Positions 29,307-38,189 are shown, numbered from the stretch's first letter. The stretch is DNA of 64,000 bases from Acetivibrio cellulolyticus CD2 (GCF_000179595.2 NZ_JH556657.1:478946-542945); one strand, 5' to 3'. The notes: generated from the letters alone by a model not told the origin. Numbers and translations are program-made.

Positions 29307-29990
29307 TTACTTATCTTGTGTTCTATGCCAAATGCCTCTTAGAGTGTCATGAGTGAGACCTTCTTCGAGTTCCTGTAGAAAAGTATCCCGGGATACACTT
29401 ACTGCACCAAGGGATTCAAGGTGTTTAGTATAGACCTGACAGTCAATAAAGTGAAATCCCAGTTGACTAAGTTCTCTTGTAAGGGTTATAAGTGCTGTTT
29501 TAGAAGCGTTATCCATGGTTGAAAACATGGACTCACCAAAAAAGCACTTTCCAAGTGAAACTCCATAGAGTCCTCCAACAAGTTCATCACCAAACCATGC
29601 TTCAATGGAATGAGCAAATCCAAGCTGATGCAAATCACAGTAACTTTCTATCATATCTTCAGTTATCCACGTATTACCACTTCTAAGTTTGCCGCACATG
29701 GTTATTACATTGCGAAAACATGTGTCAAAGGTGACTTTGTATATAGTTTTCCTAAGCACCTTTTCCATTGATTTTGATACCTTTAGATTTTTTGGATATA
29801 GAATAAACCTTGGATTGGGTGACCACCATAGTATCGGCTGATCTTCCTCATACCATGGGAAAATTCCATTCTCATAAGCAAGAAGAAGACGCTCAATCGA
29901 GAGGTCTCCTCCTACAGCTAGCAACCCATCCTTATTTGATAGTGAGGGATGGGGAAATATCAAATCTTTACTAAGTCCATATACTGGCAT
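29307..29990 (-). CDS. aat: Leucyl/phenylalanyl-tRNA-protein transferase
   Basis: A 227-aa enzyme that adds Leu or Phe from charged tRNA to proteins with N-terminal Lys or Arg, creating an N-degron. [43 protein letters not shown] and the [17 protein letters not shown] stretch are diagnostic. Its ATG overlaps the clpA stop by one base (TGATG), implying translational coupling. Together with clpS and clpA it completes the recognition and unfolding side of the bacterial N-degron pathway. Well known in Proteobacteria and uncommon in Firmicutes. Confidence 0.96.
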   Translation of the reverse strand: MPVYGLSKDLIFPHPSLSNKDGLLAVGGDLSIERLLLAYENGIFPWYEEDQPILWWSPNPRFILYPKNLKVSKSMEKVLRKTIYKVTFDTCFRNVITMCGKLRSGNTWITEDMIESYCDLHQLGFAHSIEAWFGDELVGGLYGVSLGKCFFGESMFSTMDNASKTALITLTRELSQLGFHFIDCQVYTKHLESLGAVSVSRDTFLQELEEGLTHDTLRGIWHRTQDK

Positions 29991-32263
29991 CAGTTTTTCA
30001 CCTTGTTCTTTCTGCTGATTTTTACTTCATCATTGACGATATCAATAACAGCTGTTCCACCCGATGAAAGATTTCCAAACAGTACCTCATCAACAAAATA
30101 GGTCTTAATTCTTTCCTGAACAATCCGCAGGATTTCACGGGCTCCATAGTTAGATGACAGACCTTTTTGCGCAAGCCATTTATAAAATTTGCCCGTCACT
30201 GTGAGTTTGATGTTTTTAGTTTTAAGTTTTTCTTCAAAAATCTTCATTGCTTTTTTAGCAATAAGCATTGCCATATCCTCGTTTATATGGTTGAATACTG
30301 CAATTTCGTCAAGTCTGTTTCTAAATTCAGGAGAGAATATTCTTTCAACTTCTTTAAGGATTGCACTTCTTTCAACACTTCGGCTGTCAAAGCCTATCAT
30401 TGCCTTGCCAACTTCCCTTGCACCAGCATTGGAAGTCATTATTAATATTACATTCCTGAAATCAGCTTTCTTCCCGTTGTTATCCGTTAGGGTAGCATAG
30501 TCCATGATCTGAAGCAGGATATTATATATATCGGGATGGGCTTTTTCAATTTCATCAAGCAACAGAATGCAATAAGGTGTTTTCCTTATAGCATCTGTAA
30601 GAAGCCCGCCTTCTTCATATCCCACATATCCGGGGGGAGCTCCAATAAGTCTTGCAACGGTATGTTTTTCCTGATACTCGCTCATATCAAATCTGATAAG
30701 AGGAATTCCAAGTATTGAAGATAGTTGCTTACATAATTCGGTTTTTCCTACACCTGTTGGTCCCACAAAAAAGAGGGATGCTACAGGTTTTTCAGGTTCG
30801 TTAAATCCTGCTCTGGATCTTTTTATGGCACCTGTAACTGTGTCTATTGCTTTGTCCTGCCCAAATATCTCTTTCTTAAGCTTCTTATCAAGATTCTTAA
30901 GCTGCGAAATTTCGTTGCTTGAAACTGATTTTTGAGGTATTTTTGCTATAGAGGAAACTGTAAGTTCAATGTCTTTCTCTGTAATTGTAATGACTTTTTT
31001 ATCATTTTCACAGTGAAGCCTCACATATGCTCCTGTTTCATCAATAACGTCTATAGCCTTGTCAGGCAGATGCCTGTCCTGAATATACTTAGCCGACAGT
31101 TCTGCTGCAAGTCTTAAGGATTCGTCAGTATATTTAACCTTGTGATAATCTTCATACTTGTCTTTAAGGCCTATGAGTATTTTATAGGTATCTTCAACAT
31201 CAGGCTCAGGAACATCTATTTTTTGGAATCTTCTTGACAGTGCCCTGTCTTTTTCAAAGTATTTTTTGTATTCTTCATAGGTGGTTGAACCTATAAAACG
31301 CAAAGATCCCTGTGTCAGAAAAGGCTTAATTATGTTTGAAGCGTCCATTGCACCATCCGATACAGATCCAGCTCCTACAATGGTATGAATTTCATCTATA
31401 TATACAATAGCTTTTTCCTGACTTTGTATCTCATTTAGCACCTTCTTCATACGTTCCTCAAAGTCCCCGCGATACTTTGTTCCCGCTAACATGCTGCCCA
31501 TATCCAGATAGTAGATCTTGCTGTCCTTTAAGGATTTTGGTACCTTGTTTTCTACAATAAGCCTGGCAAGTCCTTCAGTGATAGCTGTTTTGCCGACTCC
31601 GGGGTCGCCAACATGAATAGGATTGTTTTTTAGTCTTCTTGATAGTACCTGTATTGTACGTTCGAGGATATCTTCTCTTCCGATAAGGGGATCTATCTTG
31701 CCTTTTTTAGCCTTTTCAACAAGATCTATTGTAAAGTTACTCAAGAATTCACTTTGTTCGGAGCTTGATTCCACTTCTTCATCATCGGTATATATGGAAG
31801 ACTCCATACTATCTAGGAATGATTCATTTGTCTTAGGAACTAGAGAAACTCCATGTGAGATATATTTGAGGACATCTATTCTCTTTACACCATTTTTTTG
31901 AAGTATATAGCTTGCAAAGGACTCTTTCTCACTAAAAAGAGCAACTATAATGTCACCAAGCCTAATTATATCCTTACCTGAGGACATACAGTGATAAGCT
32001 GTTGATTGCATAATGCTGTTTACGCCTACAGATTCTATTGGATCAGTACCTTCAACTACAGGAATGTTTTCTCCAAAGAATTTAACCAGCTCATTTTTGA
32101 TGATTTCAACGCTTGCTCCACAGCTTTCTATAATGGCTGCGCCTTCATTGAAAAAGAGTGAGGCATAAAGAATATGTTCAGGTGTAAAGTATTCATGTCC
32201 ATTGTATTTAGCCTCATTGTATGCAGCCATTAAAACTCTGTTTGTTATATCATCTAATTTCAT
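29990..32263 (-). CDS. clpA: ATP-dependent Clp protease ATP-binding subunit ClpA
   Basis: A 757-aa AAA+ unfoldase, the same length as E. coli ClpA. The ATG at 32263 has GGTGGGG seven bases upstream; TTG at 32278 lacks one. It has an N-domain for adaptor binding (1-145). D1 carries Walker [10 protein letters not shown] and an [11 protein letters not shown] Walker B region; D2 carries [10 protein letters not shown] and [12 protein letters not shown] ClpP-docking loop with IGF (MIGFDSR, about 610) shows it works with ClpP. It lacks the long ClpB/ClpC middle coiled coil, which separates it from ClpC. Downstream of clpS and overlapping aat. Confidence 0.95.
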   Translation of the reverse strand: MKLDDITNRVLMAAYNEAKYNGHEYFTPEHILYASLFFNEGAAIIESCGASVEIIKNELVKFFGENIPVVEGTDPIESVGVNSIMQSTAYHCMSSGKDIIRLGDIIVALFSEKESFASYILQKNGVKRIDVLKYISHGVSLVPKTNESFLDSMESSIYTDDEEVESSSEQSEFLSNFTIDLVEKAKKGKIDPLIGREDILERTIQVLSRRLKNNPIHVGDPGVGKTAITEGLARLIVENKVPKSLKDSKIYYLDMGSMLAGTKYRGDFEERMKKVLNEIQSQEKAIVYIDEIHTIVGAGSVSDGAMDASNIIKPFLTQGSLRFIGSTTYEEYKKYFEKDRALSRRFQKIDVPEPDVEDTYKILIGLKDKYEDYHKVKYTDESLRLAAELSAKYIQDRHLPDKAIDVIDETGAYVRLHCENDKKVITITEKDIELTVSSIAKIPQKSVSSNEISQLKNLDKKLKKEIFGQDKAIDTVTGAIKRSRAGFNEPEKPVASLFFVGPTGVGKTELCKQLSSILGIPLIRFDMSEYQEKHTVARLIGAPPGYVGYEEGGLLTDAIRKTPYCILLLDEIEKAHPDIYNILLQIMDYATLTDNNGKKADFRNVILIMTSNAGAREVGKAMIGFDSRSVERSAILKEVERIFSPEFRNRLDEIAVFNHINEDMAMLIAKKAMKIFEEKLKTKNIKLTVTGKFYKWLAQKGLSSNYGAREILRIVQERIKTYFVDEVLFGNLSSGGTAVIDIVNDEVKISRKNKVKN

Positions 32264-32425
32264 ATAAAACCCCACCAATTCTAAGTATTAGGTATCATAA
32301 AACATACAGTTACACAATTTTGCAGAATAATGTTAAGCATATAGTTACTCCATATGTGCTTCAGAAACTCTAGAAACGAGTTCTGTTATGGGCACTTAAA
32401 TAGCAACCTATATAGTTTTAACAAT

Positions 32426-32725
32426 TTAATCTGGTTCCATAACTGTTACAAGTGGAAAATCTCTTTTTATAGCCATCTCTTCTACCTGAGCAATTTTGGT
32501 ACATGCAATATCATAGGTATATGCACCTACAATACCTTTTCCCTTCTCATGAACATCAAGCATAATTTGCGTTGCGTCAGTAGGATTTTTGTGAAATACT
32601 GCAATAAGTACTTCTATAACAAATTCCATTGTAGTGTAATCATCATTTAAAAGTATTACTTTATACATTTTAGGTTTTTTAAACTCAATTATTGTATCAT
32701 CTTTATAAACAACTTTTTCAGACAT
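32426..32725 (-). CDS. clpS: ClpS adaptor (N-recognin)
   Basis: A 99-aa adaptor. The core KMYKVILLNDDYTTMEFVIE contains the DD and Met positions that line the N-degron pocket in ClpS. The C-terminal part, with AYTYDIACTKIAQVEEMA, forms the ClpA-binding face. GGGAGA precedes the ATG. The gap to clpA (32264-32425) holds an imperfect hairpin (CAGAAACTC/GAGTTCTG) but no gene. It delivers proteins with N-terminal Leu, Phe, Trp or Tyr to ClpAP (established). Confidence 0.96.
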   Translation of the reverse strand: MSEKVVYKDDTIIEFKKPKMYKVILLNDDYTTMEFVIEVLIAVFHKNPTDATQIMLDVHEKGKGIVGAYTYDIACTKIAQVEEMAIKRDFPLVTVMEPD

Positions 32726-32934
32726 ATTATTTCTCCCATAGCTAATAAATTCTTTGCCATATTCAATTTAAATTATAACAAATTGAGCTCAAAAAGTGCA
32801 ACCAATAAACAAGGTATAATTATACAGGTAAATACCTCAAAATTTTAATGAATATAATTGATAAATTTAATAAGAATAAGAAAGGTGATTGTAAAGTGCA
32901 TATAAATACTTGAAGTGTATATGGAGGAAAGCTT

Positions 32935-33288
32935 TTGAAAAAATATATCAAGTATATACTTATAGGGTTGGCGACAGGCCTAGCTAACGGCCTTTTTGGC
33001 TCGGGAGGGGGAACTATAGCTGTTCCAGCCATGGTTCTCCTTTTAAATGAGGAAGAGCATAAGGCCCATGCTACTGCCATTTCAATTATATTGCCGCTGA
33101 CCGTTGTAAGTGCAATACTTTACATGTCCAATAATTTTATCAATTGGAATCTAACAGCTAAAGTTATGATTGGAGGGATTATAGGAGGCTATATAGGAGC
33201 TAAACTTCTTAATATATGCCCTTCAAACATATTAAGAAAAATCTTTGCAGTATTTATGATTGCTGCTGCTATAAGAATGATATTGTGA
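32935..33288 (+). CDS. TSUP/TauE-SafE permease, N-terminal half-size subunit
   Basis: A 117-aa membrane protein starting at a TTG with GGAGG seven bases upstream. It has four hydrophobic helices and the TSUP pattern GLATGLANGLFGSGGGTIAVP, then HKAHATAISIILP and GGIIGGYIGAKL. Normal TauE/SafE sulfite/organosulfonate exporters have about 250 residues made of two such halves. Here the halves are separate genes 15 bases apart, so they probably form a heterodimer. Substrate unknown. Confidence 0.82.
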   Translation: MKKYIKYILIGLATGLANGLFGSGGGTIAVPAMVLLLNEEEHKAHATAISIILPLTVVSAILYMSNNFINWNLTAKVMIGGIIGGYIGAKLLNICPSNILRKIFAVFMIAAAIRMIL

Positions 33289-33303
33289 TAAAGCGGAGGA
33301 TTT

Positions 33304-33699
33304 ATGATACTTTTTCTTATTGGTCTTATCTCGGGAATAATCAGTGGAATGGGAATTGGAGGTGGAACAATCCTAATTCCAGCATTGGTTATATTTGCAA
33401 ATCCCGATCAACATATTGCCCAAAGTGTTAATCTTATATTCTTTATTCCTACAGCAGTTATAGCACTGATAGTACATATAAGAAACAAGCGCGTTGATTT
33501 CAAGGTGGCAATTCCTATAATTATTTTTGGTCTATTAGGTGCATATCTTGGTTCCCGACTTGCAATCAGGTTGCCTGGAATAGTCCTAAAAAAGTATTTT
33601 GGATTTTTTCTATTGGTACTTGGTGTCTGTGAGATAATCAGAAAGGATAAACAAAAGGTCTCGGAGAAAAAACTGAGGCAAGCTGGGCAAAGGTCGTAG
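33304..33699 (+). CDS. TSUP/TauE-SafE permease, C-terminal half-size subunit
   Basis: A 131-aa membrane protein with GGAGG just upstream of its ATG. LISGIISGMGIGGGTILIP and HIAQSVNLIFFIPTA are the second-half counterparts of the TSUP repeat, followed by LLGAYLGSRLA and a Lys-rich tail. It follows the other half-size gene directly. The stop between them (TGA at 33286-33288), the reading-frame change and the new ribosome binding site make this a true two-gene arrangement rather than one sequencing error. Confidence 0.82.
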   Translation: MILFLIGLISGIISGMGIGGGTILIPALVIFANPDQHIAQSVNLIFFIPTAVIALIVHIRNKRVDFKVAIPIIIFGLLGAYLGSRLAIRLPGIVLKKYFGFFLLVLGVCEIIRKDKQKVSEKKLRQAGQRS

Positions 33700-33855
33700 G
33701 TGTATGATACGCTCTCTTCTAAGTAGACAATAAATAATAATGTTTGCTTGGAAGGGAGCATTTTCTATGCCAAATAAAAATAAGTCCAGCATATCGCGCG
33801 CTATATAGACAACGGTCCAATGGAATATAGCGTCTTTTTACAGAATAAAGTATCA

Positions 33856-33896
33856 TAAAAATATCTCCAACCAAAAATCTTGGCTGGAGATATTTA
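33856..33896 (-). terminator. Terminator of the GH5 cellulase gene
   Basis: On the minus strand AATATCTCCAGCCAA and TTGGTTGGAGATATT form a 14-15-bp stem followed by TTTTTAT. The rest of 33700-33944 has no gene I can support. Confidence 0.85.
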
Positions 33897-33944
33897 CCTG
33901 TCTACTTGACAGGGAGCGGTTCAGTACGACAGTCCATTATGCTT

Positions 33945-36299
33945 TTATGGCTCTGTACCACTTACTTTAGTACCGGATAAATATACTGTTACCTTAGTCC
34001 AGTCAACAAAATTTGTTGCTGACGAGTTGAAAGAATAATCGTTTGTCTGAGAGTAGTTTGACCAGTCGGATTTATTAAACCTTGAATGTATCTCTGTGCT
34101 TGCACCAGCGGCAAGACTACCTGCCCCTGAAGAGAAGCCGATTTCAAGGTAACAGTCTGCGGTTGTAGTTGGAGAACTCATACTTATGAATGACGAAGTT
34201 ATGTTTGAATTTCCAGCCATAGCATAGTCAACAGTAAATTGTTGTGAAACTGAACTGTCAGCAGTATAGTAATATCTTATTTTTACAGTTGACAGATTAA
34301 TTGGTGTTGACCCTGTATTTGTTAACTTGAACTTAGGAGTTATGCCGTTTAATGAAGAAGCTGTATTACCATTGAACATCTGTATGTTCAAGCTAGCACT
34401 GGATGAATTTGTAGATGTGGCAGCAACTGTAGGTGTAGGTGTAGCTACAGGTGTAGCTGTACGTGTAGGTGTAACTACAGGCGTAGCTGTACGTGTAGGT
34501 GTAACTACAGGTGTAGCTGTAGGTGTAGGTGTAACTACAGGTGTAGCTGTACGTGTAGGTGTAACTACAGGTGTAGCTGTACGTGTAGGTGTAGCAGTGA
34601 CGGTTGTGCCACTACCTGATGGAGGAGTACCACTATTTAAGGTTCCTGAAAGATATACTGTTACTTTATCCGTATCAGCATAGGCCGTAGCTGTTGGATT
34701 GAAGGAGTAATCGTTTGATTGATTATAATTTGACCAGTCGGATTTATTGTACCTTGCCTGTATTTCAGTACTTGAACCAGCTGCCAAAGTGCCGGCACTC
34801 GATGAGAACCCGACTTCAAAGTAACAGTCTGTTCCAGTAACTGAAGGACTAACAGTTGTAAATGTTCCAGTTATGTTCGAGCTGCCAACTGAAGCAAAGT
34901 CAACACTAAATGATTGTGAAGCTGAACTGTCCATAGTATAGTAATATCTTATTTTTACAGTTGACAGATCAATTGCAGATGAACCTATATTTGTTAATTT
35001 GAACTTAGGAGTTATTCCATTTGTTGAAGATGATGTAGTACCATTGTACATTTGAATGTTCAAGATTTTATTAGATGATTGTGAAGTAGAAGTAGCAGCA
35101 ACTGTTGAAGTAGGTGTAGCAGTTTTAGTAGGTGTAGCAGTTACTGTTGCAGTTTTAGTTGGGGTAGCAGCGGCGGTTGCGGTTACCGCAGCGGTTGCGG
35201 CACTGCCGGAAGGAATATTGCTATTCCTCTTTTCGTACAGCCAGTCTTTTACAAATTGGCCCATATGATCATTATAAGTTGAATCTCCGCTGGCATTGTT
35301 GGTCGAACCTGCAAGATCCCATGAGGAAACACGTGTTGAGAACATAACAGGTTTATAATCGTTGTCAAAAGTCCATGCGGTCCAGCTTATACCCTTGGTT
35401 TCCAAATAGTCCTTATATGCCTGACCGTAACTACTTACAGTACCTGTGGTAATTGAATCACCATCATGCTGGAATCCCCATTCAGTATTAAGGAAAGGAA
35501 CTGAATTTGCTGCATTACCGAAGTTTGCATCCCATGCACTTGACCCACCATGAGTTGGATAATAGTGAGCGTTATAAACAATGTTACCACCTGTTACAGG
35601 ACTGGTAGCAGCCTGGCCGAGGTTTTGTGACCATCTTGGTCCGCCTACGATAATGAGGTTATTAGGTGCGATCGTACGTATCATGTCTACCCAGCCCTGT
35701 GCAGTAGTTCGCCATGTGCTCCAACTATCAGGGTAAGTTGGTTCATTGAATAATTCGAATATTACATTAGGAGTATCCTTATATTTGTTTGCTATAAAAG
35801 TCCAGAATTCTCTTGTTTGTGTATCTTTATCCGTATAAGTATCAATGTAGTGCCAGTCAATTATACAGTACACTCCTTTGGCAATACATGCCTCGACAGC
35901 AGCTTTAAGATGATCGTCATAATATGAGTTGCTTGATTTACCATTATACCAGCAGTTTGTCCATCCGGCTTCACCATCAATAGCTGCTGGATAAACAGGT
36001 AGTCTGACTACTCTCGAATACCATCCGCTAGATTCATTAGTAGCCATGTTAATAAGGTCAACGGCTGTTTTGCCGCCCCTAAATGATCCCTGATGTTCAA
36101 TAGCACCGATGTCAATTAGTGATACACCTCTTAAGACTACTGTATTGCCGCCGGGGTCTTTAATGTACTTTCCGTCTACATGAAGCCAAGGAGTTGGAAT
36201 TGAAGCATTACTTGGAGATGGTGAGATAAAAATGAATCCAAAAGTGAAAAGAAAAACAAAAATGGCTAGTGCTGCAAAAATTCTTTTTGCATTTTTCAT
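33945..36299 (-). CDS. Secreted GH5 endoglucanase with two CBM3 modules
   Basis: A 784-aa enzyme. The ATG at 36299 is preferred over the one at 36305 because of its spacing from AAGGGAG. Signal peptide (about 1-32, ending SNA); GH5 catalytic domain (about 35-345) with proton donor Glu in FELFNEP (about 183) and nucleophile Glu in LNTEWGF (about 273); Ala/Thr/Pro linker; CBM3 (about 412-554); a long Thr/Pro linker with ten-residue repeats (TPVVTPTRTA type); second CBM3 (about 634-784). No dockerin is present, so it is a free cellulase that binds crystalline cellulose. The two CBM3s are clearly similar, also at DNA level, suggesting internal duplication. A c-di-GMP-I riboswitch lies in its 5' leader. 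Confidence 0.95.
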   Translation of the reverse strand: MKNAKRIFAALAIFVFLFTFGFIFISPSPSNASIPTPWLHVDGKYIKDPGGNTVVLRGVSLIDIGAIEHQGSFRGGKTAVDLINMATNESSGWYSRVVRLPVYPAAIDGEAGWTNCWYNGKSSNSYYDDHLKAAVEACIAKGVYCIIDWHYIDTYTDKDTQTREFWTFIANKYKDTPNVIFELFNEPTYPDSWSTWRTTAQGWVDMIRTIAPNNLIIVGGPRWSQNLGQAATSPVTGGNIVYNAHYYPTHGGSSAWDANFGNAANSVPFLNTEWGFQHDGDSITTGTVSSYGQAYKDYLETKGISWTAWTFDNDYKPVMFSTRVSSWDLAGSTNNASGDSTYNDHMGQFVKDWLYEKRNSNIPSGSAATAAVTATAAATPTKTATVTATPTKTATPTSTVAATSTSQSSNKILNIQMYNGTTSSSTNGITPKFKLTNIGSSAIDLSTVKIRYYYTMDSSASQSFSVDFASVGSSNITGTFTTVSPSVTGTDCYFEVGFSSSAGTLAAGSSTEIQARYNKSDWSNYNQSNDYSFNPTATAYADTDKVTVYLSGTLNSGTPPSGSGTTVTATPTRTATPVVTPTRTATPVVTPTPTATPVVTPTRTATPVVTPTRTATPVATPTPTVAATSTNSSSASLNIQMFNGNTASSLNGITPKFKLTNTGSTPINLSTVKIRYYYTADSSVSQQFTVDYAMAGNSNITSSFISMSSPTTTADCYLEIGFSSGAGSLAAGASTEIHSRFNKSDWSNYSQTNDYSFNSSATNFVDWTKVTVYLSGTKVSGTEP
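34433..34590. repeat. Five 30-bp tandem repeats coding the Thr/Pro linker of the GH5 cellulase
   Basis: Each unit codes for about ten residues of the TPVVTPTRTA type. The units are nearly identical at DNA level, including synonymous sites, pointing to recent expansion. Copy number can be expected to vary between strains. Confidence 0.9.
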
Positions 36300-36310
36300 A
36301 AACATTCTCT

Positions 36311-36352
36311 CCCTTCAAATTTCCTATACTAACAAATACTCATTTAGAAGGG
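36311..36352 (-). promoter_or_regulatory. Possible ribosome-binding-site-sequestering hairpin of the GH5 mRNA
   Basis: On the minus strand CCCTTCTAAAT (36342-36352) can pair with ATTTGAAGGG (36311-36320), leaving one bulged base. The second arm contains the AAGGG of the cellulase ribosome binding site. It lies between the c-di-GMP aptamer and the start codon, so it is a candidate expression platform working on translation. Confidence 0.5.
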
Positions 36353-36399
36353 GCAATGAAGCTTTGGAGATCATTGGAGAAAACCCAAAAAATAAAACT

Positions 36400-36491
36400 A
36401 TCATTTTCGGCAACTCGGCTGTCTTAGTCAAAGACCTTAGACCCGTAGCTTTGTGTCACTGGTTTTCACCAGGTTTACCATTTCAAATGAT
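36400..36491 (-). promoter_or_regulatory. Class I cyclic-di-GMP riboswitch (GEMM-I) upstream of the GH5 cellulase
   Basis: Read on the minus strand: P1 is ATCATTT (36485-36491) with AAATGAT (36400-36406). Then come GGTAAACC, a hairpin CTGGTGAAAACCAG with a GAAA tetraloop, TGACACAAAGCTACGGG, TCTAAGG, a second arm, and GACAGCCGAGTTGCCGAA. These are the GEMM-I landmarks: the tetraloop of one arm, its receptor in the other, the CAAAGC core, and the final GTTGCC closing P1. One base differs from the usual GACGCAAAGC (here GACACAAAGC). It starts about 14 bases after a likely transcription start and ends 101 bases before the ATG. Confidence 0.9.
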
Positions 36492-36511
36492 GTTTTGTTA
36501 ATATAGATTTC

Positions 36512-36540
36512 ATTATAGCATATTATGGAATCGATTTTAA
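36512..36540 (-). promoter_or_regulatory. Likely promoter of the GH5 cellulase transcript
   Basis: On the minus strand a perfect TATAAT (36517-36512) lies 17 bases after TTAAAA (36540-36535), a weak -35. Transcription would begin just before the riboswitch P1 stem. Confidence 0.6.
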
Positions 36541-36551
36541 TAGGCTATTAG

Positions 36552-36589
36552 TACTAGATTAGGACTCAAATACTAGATTAGGACTCAAA
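36552..36589. repeat. Two perfect 19-bp tandem repeats upstream of the GH5 promoter
   Basis: TACTAGATTAGGACTCAAA occurs twice head to tail (36552-36570 and 36571-36589), followed by TACTA. It sits just upstream of the predicted -35 of the cellulase and could be an activator or alternative sigma factor site. The rest of 36590-36910, up to the next plus-strand gene, is AT-rich with nothing recognisable. Confidence 0.75.
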
Positions 36590-36910
36590 TACTATATATG
36601 ACAAACGCTAAAGTTAAATCTATATAGCACTTAAACGTTATCTACTATATATAAAAAACATCCTTTAAATTTAGTTGGAATCATCATAAAAAAGTGTTGC
36701 TTTATTATCAAAAATGGCATATAATTACAAGTACAAAATTCAAACTATACATATTATTGTCACACCGCTCTAAGAAATTCTTTTATAAAGGTATTGGCAT
36801 TTTTTATGTTATAAGTTATAATTATTATGTAGTATGACATAAGTATAATATGAATTTACAATTAATCATATCTATGTTGTTTCGTTTGTTTAAATTTAAG
36901 GGGTGGTTTC

Positions 36911-37954
36911 ATGGATAATAAAAAAGACATTTTGAGGGTGACCATGAAAGATATTAATTTACTTCCAGAAGACATTTTAGCTGCGTCGTCAAATTCTATG
37001 GAGAAAAGAAGAACTCAAAGCGAAGTTAATGAAAGTGAGAAAGTTACTAACGAGTCTGACTCTAAAGTTCCGCCTGCACAATCGGAAAAGAGTAAGGAAG
37101 GCGTAGTAACACTTTCTAAAACCTTAAAAGATAATCTGATAGATAGTATACATCAGAATTCTGACAGGGCTACTAGTTTTTTGAATTCATTAAAGAAGGA
37201 TAAAATTAGAAATCTTGAAAGGATTTTAGGTGTTGACAAAAAGGATTTATCTTTTTCAAACAAAAAGAATTATATTTACAGTACAGGTTCTGGAAGGATG
37301 GTTATAATAGACCGTGATATCTGGGGAGAACCATGCACCGTTACCGTTAAAGAAGCTAATGACGTTGCAATAAGACGTGTCAAGTTTTTTGAGGATGAAC
37401 CATTCTTGTTCCCGGTATTTAATGAAAAGAATTTGACTGGCGATGTTATACATATGGATGATAATGAAATTTGGTATTTGTATAAAGATGAAGCAACTAT
37501 CGTTTTATTTAAAAATGATAAACCAGATTTCCTTAAAGTATCCCTTAAAAATTTTAAGAATATAAATAACAAAAAAGCTTTACATACCTATTTGGATAGC
37601 TCTAAGATGCTTTATCTTGATAAGAAACTACATGCGCTATTAATTGAAGATAGAAATATTCAAGTTGAGGATATAATTAAAATAAGAGCTGGGTATGCAG
37701 TGTATAAAAATACCAGCAGGACATATAAAGTGTTGTTGTTTGATGAGTTCAGACAATTGTATGATGAGTTTACATTCAGTAAGCTTCCTTCAGTTAGGGA
37801 AGATGGTTGGGATGTGTTGTTTTCTAAGGATATAGTTGATTATGTAAAAGCAAACAATTATTCCTTTGAGAATTTCAGACAGGATGACGGGCACATAGAG
37901 TATTGGCAAAATATTGGGGCAAAAAGAGTTTGTGTTTTAAGATGTAAAATTTAA
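36911..37954 (+). CDS. Unrecognised 347-aa protein
   Basis: I do not recognise this protein. AAGGGGTGG lies upstream of the ATG. Residues about 1-75 are hydrophilic and Ser/Glu/Lys-rich and probably disordered. From about residue 115 it looks like a folded beta-rich cytoplasmic domain with repeated strand-turn elements (IYSTGSGRMVIIDRDIW, GDVIHMDDNEIWYLYKDEA). It ends in a Trp-containing region (EYWQNIGAKRVCVLRC). No signal peptide, membrane segment or catalytic motif is seen. It stands alone between the divergent cellulase gene and a terminator. Confidence 0.6.
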   Translation: MDNKKDILRVTMKDINLLPEDILAASSNSMEKRRTQSEVNESEKVTNESDSKVPPAQSEKSKEGVVTLSKTLKDNLIDSIHQNSDRATSFLNSLKKDKIRNLERILGVDKKDLSFSNKKNYIYSTGSGRMVIIDRDIWGEPCTVTVKEANDVAIRRVKFFEDEPFLFPVFNEKNLTGDVIHMDDNEIWYLYKDEATIVLFKNDKPDFLKVSLKNFKNINNKKALHTYLDSSKMLYLDKKLHALLIEDRNIQVEDIIKIRAGYAVYKNTSRTYKVLLFDEFRQLYDEFTFSKLPSVREDGWDVLFSKDIVDYVKANNYSFENFRQDDGHIEYWQNIGAKRVCVLRCKI

Positions 37955-37977
37955 GTATAGTTTATAATTTATTAGTT

Positions 37978-38012
37978 TAGAGAATGTGATTCTTATCGCA
38001 TTCTCTTTTTAA
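37978..38012 (+). terminator. Terminator after the unrecognised 347-aa gene
   Basis: AGAGAATG-GAT pairs with ATC-GCATTCTCT around TTCTT, then TTTTAATT. Confidence 0.85.
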
Positions 38013-38036
38013 TTATAGGCCCTTGGAGTGAAATGA

Positions 38037-38189
38037 AGATGCGAAATCGAGAAAGAGTTTAATTTGAGTGGACATGGATATTTTGACATGACTGCTTAAG
38101 ATAATTACCATGCAGGAAATCTTAGTGATATAGATTATTCTAAGGATTCAGTAAAAGAGAGTATGAAGAATCTTCCTAAATTAGGTTAA
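38037..38189 (+). pseudogene. trpB: Relic of the 3' end of a trpB (tryptophan synthase beta, TrpB2-like) gene
   Basis: Reading 38037-38189 in one frame gives about 50 residues that match the extreme C-terminus of TrpB: FNLSGHGYFDMTA, an in-frame TAA at 38097, then DNYHAGNLSDIDYSKDSV and KESMKNLPKLG before the stop. SGHGxFDMxAYDxY...G is the conserved tail of the TrpB2 group; the stop replaces the Tyr of AYD. Nothing upstream resembles the rest of the gene, so the body was deleted. No function is expected. Confidence 0.75.

Noticed and set aside
32264-32425. A gene or strong terminator between clpS and clpA
   Set aside because: Only an imperfect hairpin without a T-run is present. The genes are more likely cotranscribed.
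33767-33808. 13-codon ORF (MPNKNKSSISRAI) with a fair ribosome binding site after the TSUP genes
   Set aside because: Too short, and only a frameshift would extend it (to about 29 residues). No family match that I can support.
34433-34590. Regular repeats that could suggest a CRISPR array
   Set aside because: Units are contiguous without spacers and lie inside a coding linker. No CRISPR array or cas gene was seen in the window.
34327-34683. Plus-strand frame rich in Val/Gly repeats opposite the GH5 linker
   Set aside because: It is the antisense of the 30-bp linker repeats; no start signal.
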